A stretch of 64,000 nt of DNA from Arthrobacter horti (lineage in GTDB: Bacteria; Actinomycetota; Actinomycetes; Actinomycetales; Micrococcaceae): positions 212,734-276,733 of the forward strand of contig NZ_JAVALS010000004.1 of assembly GCF_030731045.1 (NCBI RefSeq), in the 5' to 3' direction. Positions 59,801-64,000 of this stretch are shown here, piece after piece. Numbering within the stretch: the first letter of the stretch is position 1; the number at the start of each line of letters is the position of its first letter. The position numbers were made by a program, and so were the translations under genes. The notes beneath the pieces were generated by a model. It did not search any database and had not been told where the DNA came from. It saw only the letters and a list, made by a program, of their open reading frames with translations.

Positions 59801-60659
59801 CAGTGAGCTTGTTGTTGCGGGCACGCTTGATCAGGTCCTCATAGGTGCGCCAGAACTCGGCGAACCGCAGGGTCTCCGCCTTCTTGATGTTCGGGACCAC
59901 CAGGAGGCGGGAGCCGTCCGGCTTGGGCATGTCGATGGCGATGCCGAAGTTGACGTGCGCGTTCTGCACGGCGACGGGCTTGCCGTCCTGCTCGTCGTAG
60001 GTGACGTTCATGGACGGGAACTGCTTGAGGGCCTTCACCACGGCGTAGCCGATGAGGTGGGTGAAGGAGACCTTGCCACCGCGGGCACGGGCCAGGTGGT
60101 TGTTGATGACCACGCGGTTGTCGATCAGGAGCTTGGCCGGGACGGCGCGGACGCTCGTGGCGGTGGGGACCTCGAGGCTGCTCACCATGTTGGCGGCGAT
60201 CGCCTTGGCCGGGCCGCGCAGGATCTGGACCACGTCCTCCTCGGGGGCGGAGGCGGATGCGGGGACGCTTTTCGGCAGCTGTGCCGGAATCGGCGCGGTG
60301 GAAGTGGTGCGGTTGCCGTCCTTGGCGACGACGCGCGGCGGGGCCTTGGGCGCGGGCGCTGCGGCGGCAGGGGCTGCGGGCGCGGCCGCGGCGGGGGCCA
60401 CGGGGGCGGGTGCGGCTGCCGGGGCAGGCGAGGCGGAGGGGGCCGGAGCGGCCTCGGTCTTCGTCGCAGTCGCGACCGTCGGCAGGACCTGCGTGTGGGT
60501 TGCCCCGGCTTGCTGGGTCGAACCATAGTTCTCGAAGACAGACCACCACTTGGAATCCACGGAGTTCTTGTCTTTGAGGAACTGCTCATAGAGCTCGTCT
60601 ACAAGCCACTCATTTCCGCCGAACTCTTCGGGTAGACGGTGGTTTGGCTGCTCTGGCAC
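56859..60659 (-). CDS. kgd: Multifunctional 2-oxoglutarate enzyme Kgd/OdhA (E2-E1 fusion)
   Basis: A 1266-residue actinobacterial fusion. The N-terminus has LVDELYEQFLKDKNSVDSKW. An Ala/Pro-rich linker follows (about residues 50-130). Then comes an E2 succinyltransferase-like domain with the catalytic STYDHRVIQGAGSGEFL, and a ThDP-dependent E1 domain with GMAHRGRLNVL, HGDAAFAGQGVV and the C-terminal LMLPHGYEGQGPDHSSAR. There is no lipoyl domain, as in all members. It decarboxylates 2-oxoglutarate in the TCA cycle and works with pyruvate-dehydrogenase components. GTG 60659 with GGAAGAGG upstream gives the usual N-terminus (PEQPNHRLPEEFGG); ATG 60677 is the alternative. Confidence 0.95.
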   Translation of the reverse strand: MPEQPNHRLPEEFGGNEWLVDELYEQFLKDKNSVDSKWWSVFENYGSTQQAGATHTQVLPTVATATKTEAAPAPSASPAPAAAPAPVAPAAAAPAAPAAAAPAPKAPPRVVAKDGNRTTSTAPIPAQLPKSVPASASAPEEDVVQILRGPAKAIAANMVSSLEVPTATSVRAVPAKLLIDNRVVINNHLARARGGKVSFTHLIGYAVVKALKQFPSMNVTYDEQDGKPVAVQNAHVNFGIAIDMPKPDGSRLLVVPNIKKAETLRFAEFWRTYEDLIKRARNNKLTADDHAGTTVSLTNPGGIGTVHSVPRLSKGQAAIIGVGALEYPAEFQGSSEKKLAEMAVGKIITLTSTYDHRVIQGAGSGEFLRIVHQLLLGEQDFYDDIFEELRIPYEPVRWSPDVQVDPSDEINKVARIQQLIHSYRVRGHLMADTDPLEYVQRKHPDLDVINHGLTLWDLDREWPTGGFGGKQFLKFRTILGVLRDAYCRTTGIEYMHIQDPEERQWFQDEIEHPYSKPSREEQLRIVSRLNAAEAFETFLQTKFVGQKRFSLEGGESLIPLLDAIISDAADKGLDEVAIGMAHRGRLNVLTNIAGKTYAQVFREFEGTQDPRSVQGSGDVKYHLGTEGTFTSEAGNATKVYLAANPSHLEAVDSVLEGIVRAKQDLLNQGTAFPVLPILVHGDAAFAGQGVVAETLNLSQLRGYRTGGTIHVIVNNQVGFTTSPSSSRSSTYSTDVAKMIQAPVFHVNGDDPEAVVRVAQLAFEFRERFHKDVVIDMVCYRRRGHNEGDDPSMTQPLMYNLIEAKRSVRKLYTEALIGRGDITEEEAEQLLRDYQERLERVFAETHAAQTSPLPVITSDSAAVSGIERPMAQRNDSLVNTPTTTAISAATLAQIGAAHLAIPDGFTVHPKLKQLLEKREQMSREGGIDWGFGEIAAFGSLIMEGVPVRLAGQDSRRGTFVQRHAVFHDRKNGNEWTPLANLSPDQAKLWIYDSLLSEYAAMGFEYGYSVERPDALVMWEAQFGDFVNGAQTVIDEFISSAEQKWGQRSSLVLMLPHGYEGQGPDHSSARIERFLQMCAENNMVVAEPTTGANHFHLLRRQAYSRPHKPLIIFTPKQLLRLKGAASPVEDFTTGGFRTVIGEHAPLDPNGVKRVILVAGRLYYDLLANRDKAQDTSTAIVRVEQLYPLPTEEIQAELAKYPNADVAWAQDEPANQGPWGFMALNLVPSLDRPVRVVSRPASASTAAGTGKRHAAENTLLMQQAFDHRD

Positions 60660-60755
60660 GTGATACGCCTCTTCCATTTTTGTTTGCCCGCTGGAATGAG
60701 GGCCGGCTCGGTGCCGACCCGATCCAGTGCCCAGGGTTGAACCCAGACCTTTGCC

Positions 60756-60761
60756 AGTGTA
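60756..60761 (-). promoter_or_regulatory. Putative -10 box (TACACT) of kgd
   Basis: On the minus strand TACACT would start transcription near 60749 and leave a leader of about 90 bases. The -35 region is weak. Confidence 0.35.
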
Positions 60762-60832
60762 ATGACGTGGCAAGCCTCACGGCTAATCTACAGAGCGTAA
60801 AAGTTTGAGTGCCGTCCGGGGTCCCATACAGC

Positions 60833-60838
60833 TAGACT
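60833..60838 (+). promoter_or_regulatory. Putative -10 box (TAGACT) of the CNNM genes
   Basis: In the 340-bp divergent gap between kgd and the CNNM gene. Transcription would begin near 60845. The message would carry a leader of about 158 bases that includes a short open frame of 58 codons starting ATG 60848 and overlapping the CNNM start. Otherwise nothing is seen in this gap. Confidence 0.45.
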
Positions 60839-61002
60839 GGAGGGGCTATGGACAGTCATTCCAGGTGCCGGCCTGGACGTTCCCGGGCCCGTCGCAGCCG
60901 TTCCGCTGCCACGGGCTCCCGTCCGGCCGGCAGACACCGAAACCGCGCCCATCGTCCCGCCTCCAACAGGCCTTCCTCCGTGCGAGGGGGTGAGTGTGCG
61001 CC

Positions 61003-62328
61003 ATGGAATGGCTTCTTCTGCTGATCGGGTTCCTGCTGATCCTGGGAACCGGCTTCTTCGTGGCGGTGGAGTTCTCCCTGGTCGCCCTTGACCAGGCCCA
61101 AGTGCAGGCCGCCGTCGACGACGGCGATGAGGCGGCTGTCCCGCTGCTCGCCTGTCTGAAGTCCCTCTCCACTCAGCTCTCCAGCTGCCAGCTCGGCATC
61201 ACCCTGACCACCCTGCTGACCGGTTACGTGCTGGAGCCCTCCGTCGGCAAGCTCCTCGAGGTGCCGCTGCGCGCCGTCGGGCTGGCGGACCCGGGCCCCG
61301 TGTCCCTGGTGGCCGCGATGATCGTGGCCACCGTGTTCTCCATGATCCTGGGCGAACTGGTCCCCAAGAACCTGGCCATCGCCCAGGCCATGAGCATCGG
61401 CAAGTTCGTGGCACGCCCGCAGCTGGTCTTCACCACCGTGTTCAAGCCGGCCATCGTGGTGCTCAACGGCTTCTCCAACAAGGTGCTGGGCATCTTCGGC
61501 CTGGAGGCCAAGGAGGAGATCTCAGGTGCCAGGACCCCGGACGAGCTGGCCTCCCTGGTTCGCCGCTCCGCGGAGCTCGGCACGCTGGACGCGGGCACGG
61601 CGGAGTTCGTGGCCCGGACACTCCGCTTCTCCGACAAGACGGCCGCCGACGTCATGACGCCGCGGTTCCGGATGGAGACCCTCGAAGCGGACGAGCCGGT
61701 CACGGCCGTGCTGGACTCCGCCCGGGCCACCGGATACTCACGCTTCCCGGTCACGGGGGAGTCCGTGGACGATATCCGGGGCGTGGTCCACATCAAGAAA
61801 GCCGTGGCCGTGCCGACCGCCAAGCGCGCCGAACTGGAGGTCGGATCCCTCATGACGGAGGTGTTCCGCGTCCCGGAGACGATTCCTCTGGATGACCTCA
61901 TCGCGGAACTGCGCGGCTCGAACATGCAGATGGCCGTGGTGCTGGACGAGTACGGCGGCACCGCCGGCGTGGTGACTCTGGAGGACCTGGTGGAGGAGAT
62001 CGTCGGCGAAGTGGCGGACGAGCACGACCGCCGTCGTCCCGGAGTGCTGCAGGCGGCGGACGGCCGCTGGTTCTTCCCCGGCCTGCTCCGGCCCGACGAG
62101 GTGGGGGCCCAGATCAAGGGCCTGGACATCCCCGAGGACGGTGCCTACGAAACGGTGGGCGGCTTCATCATGAGCAGCCTGGGCCGTATTCCGGTGGCCG
62201 GGGACCACGTCCCGGTGGCCGCCGGCGAACTGCGCGTGGTGCGCATGGACGGGCGTCGCGTGGACCGGGTGGCGTACCTCCCGGCCGCAGGGGTCCCCGA
62301 GGCCCAGGACGGAGGACACCATGAGTGA
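61003..62328 (+). CDS. CNNM/HlyC-CorC family membrane protein (DUF21 + CBS + CorC), first copy
   Basis: A 441-residue protein. The N-terminal DUF21 domain (about residues 1-190) has four helices with GFFVAVEFSLVALDQAQVQA and ILGELVPKNLAIAQA. A cytoplasmic CBS pair has DVMTPRFRMETLEADEPV and MAVVLDEYGGTAGVVTLEDL, and a C-terminal CorC/HlyC domain ends it. The family is linked to Mg(II)/Co(II) homeostasis; old hemolysin names are misleading. ATG 61003 starts at the first helix; GTG 60994 would add three residues. It overlaps the second copy by eight bases. Confidence 0.9.
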   Translation: MEWLLLLIGFLLILGTGFFVAVEFSLVALDQAQVQAAVDDGDEAAVPLLACLKSLSTQLSSCQLGITLTTLLTGYVLEPSVGKLLEVPLRAVGLADPGPVSLVAAMIVATVFSMILGELVPKNLAIAQAMSIGKFVARPQLVFTTVFKPAIVVLNGFSNKVLGIFGLEAKEEISGARTPDELASLVRRSAELGTLDAGTAEFVARTLRFSDKTAADVMTPRFRMETLEADEPVTAVLDSARATGYSRFPVTGESVDDIRGVVHIKKAVAVPTAKRAELEVGSLMTEVFRVPETIPLDDLIAELRGSNMQMAVVLDEYGGTAGVVTLEDLVEEIVGEVADEHDRRRPGVLQAADGRWFFPGLLRPDEVGAQIKGLDIPEDGAYETVGGFIMSSLGRIPVAGDHVPVAAGELRVVRMDGRRVDRVAYLPAAGVPEAQDGGHHE

Positions 62329-63406
62329 CTGGATGGGAATCATCTGGCTGGTGGTGCTCCTGCTCGGCAACGCCTTCTTCGTGGCGGCCGAATTCGCCAT
62401 CATGTCCGCGCGGCGCAGCCAGATCGAACCGCTCGCGGAGGCCGGATCGCGCCGGGCCGCCACCACGCTGAAAGCCATGGAGCACGTGTCCCTCATGCTC
62501 GCGTGCGCGCAGCTCGGGATCACCGTCTGTTCCCTGCTCATCCTGCAGGTGGCGGAACCGGCCATCCACCACCTGATCGCGGAGCCGCTGGAGCACCTTG
62601 GCATCCCCGAGGCACTGGCGGGCACGATCGCCTTCGTGGCGGCACTCGCCGTCGTGACCTTCCTGCACGTGACGTTCGGCGAGATGGTGCCCAAGAACAT
62701 CTCGGTGTCCGCGGCGGACAAGGCGGCCCTGCTGCTGGCGCCCGTCCTCAGCGCGCTGGCCACCATGGTGCGCCCCGTCGTCGCGACCCTGAACTGGAGC
62801 GCCAACCATGTGCTGAAGCTGATGCGCGTGGAGCCCAAGGATGAAGTGACGTCCAGCTTCACGCTGGAGGAGGTGCAGTCGATCGTGGAGGAGTCCAGGC
62901 GGTACGGCCTGGTGGACGACGACGCCGGCCTCCTCAGCGGCGCGTTGGAGTTCTCCGAGCGGACGGCCTCCCAGGTGATGGTCACGCTGGACCGGCTGGC
63001 CACGATCAGTGAGGACGCCACACCGCAGCAATTCGAGCGGATGGTGGCCAAAACGGGCTATTCGCGCTTCCTGCTGCGTGACGAGGATGGCGAGCTGTCC
63101 GGGTACCTGCATGTCAAGGACGTCATCTCCATTCCGGAGTCGCAGTACAGCCTGCCGATCGCGGAGTCCCGTCAGCGCTCGCTGGTGAACATCGCCCCGG
63201 AGCTGGAGGTGGAGGACGTGCTCGCCAGGATGCAGAAGAGCGGCTCCCATGTGGCGCGCGTGGTGGACACCGCGGGGTCGACGCTGGGTGTCCTGTTTCT
63301 GGAAGACGTGATCGAGGAGCTGGTGGGGGAGATCCAGGACGAGACGCAGGCGCGCGACGCAGGCCGGTATTGGGAAGGTCACCGGGAGGTGGACAAGGGG
63401 GAGTGA
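62321..63406 (+). CDS. CNNM/HlyC-CorC family membrane protein, second copy
   Basis: A 361-residue paralogue of the preceding protein. The DUF21 domain has FFVAAEFAIMSARRSQIEPLA and FGEMVPKNISVSAADKAALL; the CBS pair has LLRDEDGELSGYLHVKDVIS and TLGVLFLEDVIEELVGEIQD. The C-terminal CorC domain of the first copy is missing, which explains the shorter length. The two overlapping genes probably make a heteromeric complex in ion export or homeostasis. Confidence 0.9.
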   Translation: MSDWMGIIWLVVLLLGNAFFVAAEFAIMSARRSQIEPLAEAGSRRAATTLKAMEHVSLMLACAQLGITVCSLLILQVAEPAIHHLIAEPLEHLGIPEALAGTIAFVAALAVVTFLHVTFGEMVPKNISVSAADKAALLLAPVLSALATMVRPVVATLNWSANHVLKLMRVEPKDEVTSSFTLEEVQSIVEESRRYGLVDDDAGLLSGALEFSERTASQVMVTLDRLATISEDATPQQFERMVAKTGYSRFLLRDEDGELSGYLHVKDVISIPESQYSLPIAESRQRSLVNIAPELEVEDVLARMQKSGSHVARVVDTAGSTLGVLFLEDVIEELVGEIQDETQARDAGRYWEGHREVDKGE

Positions 63407-63422
63407 TCCCGCGTTCCATCCC

Positions 63423-63458
63423 CCAACGGCCTGCCTGCTTCTGCCGGCGGGCCGTTGG
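63423..63458 (+). terminator. Hairpin terminator after the CNNM genes
   Basis: A 13-bp stem with one G-U pair (63423-63435 with 63446-63458) and a 10-base loop. It is followed by GC-rich sequence with no strong T-run. It lies in the 135-bp gap before the DUF222 gene. Confidence 0.55.
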
Positions 63459-63541
63459 CGTATCTCGCGCGTTTCTGGGGCATCGATGATGCTGGTGTGG
63501 CTGGTGTAAACAATGTCAGTCGCCCTGAGGATGATGGGGTC

Positions 63542-64000
63542 ATGGAGGCGGAGAGCAGCACGAGCGGGGTTCCGGGGGCCGGGCAGGTGCCCGGGGTTCT
63601 GGGTGCGCTTGACTCCTTGACGTCGGCGATCGTGGCGGCGGACCGGGGAATCGCACAGTTGCAGGCGGGCCGGGAACTGCTGCTGGCCATGGCGGTGGAA
63701 CTTTCCCACGGACTGATCGACGACACGGGGCCGGGCGTGCCGGCTGATGAGGGCTTGTGGGAGGCGCGGGCGGTGGAGTTGGCGGAGCGTTCGGTCGCGG
63801 CGGAGATCGCCACCGCGACCCGCACCAGCGACCGGGCCATCCAGCACCAGATGGGCGCCGCCGTCGAGCTCGTGGAACGCTTCCCCGCCACCCTTCAGGC
63901 CTTTTCTCAGGGGCGGATCAGTGCCGCGCATGTGCGGGTGATCCGGGACGCCGGGACCGTGATCGAGGACCCGGCCGCCCGGGCCCGGTACGAGGCCGCG
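63542..64000 (+). CDS. DUF222-domain (HNH-type, 13E12 family) protein, 5' part
   Basis: The frame from ATG 63542 has no stop before the window ends, so only the first 153 residues are seen. The Ala/Arg-rich helical sequence with AVELAERSVAAEIATATRTS, VELVERFPATLQAFSQGRIS and AAHVRVIRDAG is the DUF222 domain that precedes an HNH nuclease in actinobacteria. Such genes occur in multiple copies per genome (13E12 repeat family) and may be mobile. The HNH part would lie outside the window. Confidence 0.8.
   Translation, partial: MEAESSTSGVPGAGQVPGVLGALDSLTSAIVAADRGIAQLQAGRELLLAMAVELSHGLIDDTGPGVPADEGLWEARAVELAERSVAAEIATATRTSDRAIQHQMGAAVELVERFPATLQAFSQGRISAAHVRVIRDAGTVIEDPAARARYEAA

Noticed and set aside
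56868..60635. 1255-codon plus-strand open frame opposite kgd
   Set aside because: It is an antisense shadow of kgd with strong codon bias; its Val/Leu/Gly/Asp/His-rich product has no domain features.

Overview
The window is one contiguous stretch of a high-GC actinobacterial chromosome. Gene content and order (a Tad locus followed by prfB-ftsE-ftsX-M23 peptidase-smpB-ssrA; rsgA/aroA next to a SigR/RsrA pair; a fused E2-E1 2-oxoglutarate enzyme; a tmRNA tag reading ANSKRTDFALAA; a SAM-IV type riboswitch; a DUF222 protein at the right edge) point to the Micrococcaceae, most likely Arthrobacter or a close relative. The genus is inferred from content, not from a search.

Region 1 (1-26.7 kb) is a cell-surface glycopolymer locus. 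It opens with the C-terminal part of a GlfT2-like galactofuranosyltransferase and a two-gene Wzm/Wzt-type ABC exporter. These are followed by an O-acyltransferase with an SGNH domain, an orphan siderophore-binding-type lipoprotein, a large GT-C-like membrane protein, two GT2 glycosyltransferases with a small DUF2304 membrane protein, and an unrecognised 345-residue protein. Next comes what looks like a complete GDP-route legionaminic-acid (nonulosonic acid) pathway: PtmA-, LegF-, PtmF-like genes on the minus strand and LegH-, LegI-, LegG-, PtmE-, LegB-, LegC-like genes on the plus strand. Two paralogous flippases, a second acyltransferase, another membrane protein and a GT2 complete the locus. 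The simplest reading is that a CMP-activated sialic-acid-like sugar is made here and placed on an exported, acylated surface polymer; the unrecognised protein at 10.2-11.2 kb is the best candidate for the transferase.

Region 2 (26.8-33.7 kb) holds a secreted GH25 muramidase with six 55-residue LGFP-type repeats and a compact Tad/Flp pilus operon (tadA, tadB, tadC, flp-like pilin, two TadE-like, one TadG-like).

Region 3 (33.7-42.1 kb) holds core genes: prfB, the FtsEX divisome ABC complex with its likely M23 partner, smpB and tmRNA. Downstream of tmRNA sit a Phd/YefM antitoxin, a truncated PIN toxin and a class A penicillin-binding protein.

Region 4 (42.2-53.0 kb, mostly minus strand) holds an SRPBCC protein, a GH2 glycosidase, a DtxR/MntR regulator and an Nramp Mn transporter with a palindromic operator, a methyltransferase, a class V aminotransferase under a SAM-IV riboswitch, histidinol phosphatase, RsgA, EPSP synthase and a DoxX protein.

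Region 5 (53.0-64.0 kb) holds SigR-RsrA with a textbook SigR promoter and a second internal promoter, the tiny ribosomal protein bL37, a PadR regulator with a DUF4097 partner and a triple palindromic operator, an SGNH-fold protein lacking its catalytic residues, the Kgd/OdhA-type multidomain enzyme, two tandem CNNM/CorC-type proteins and a truncated DUF222 gene.

Two themes recur. Several genes have a TAGNNT-like -10 box ending 6-8 bases before the start codon, which implies leaderless transcripts. Several intergenic gaps carry unusually long (13-27 bp) near-perfect inverted repeats.
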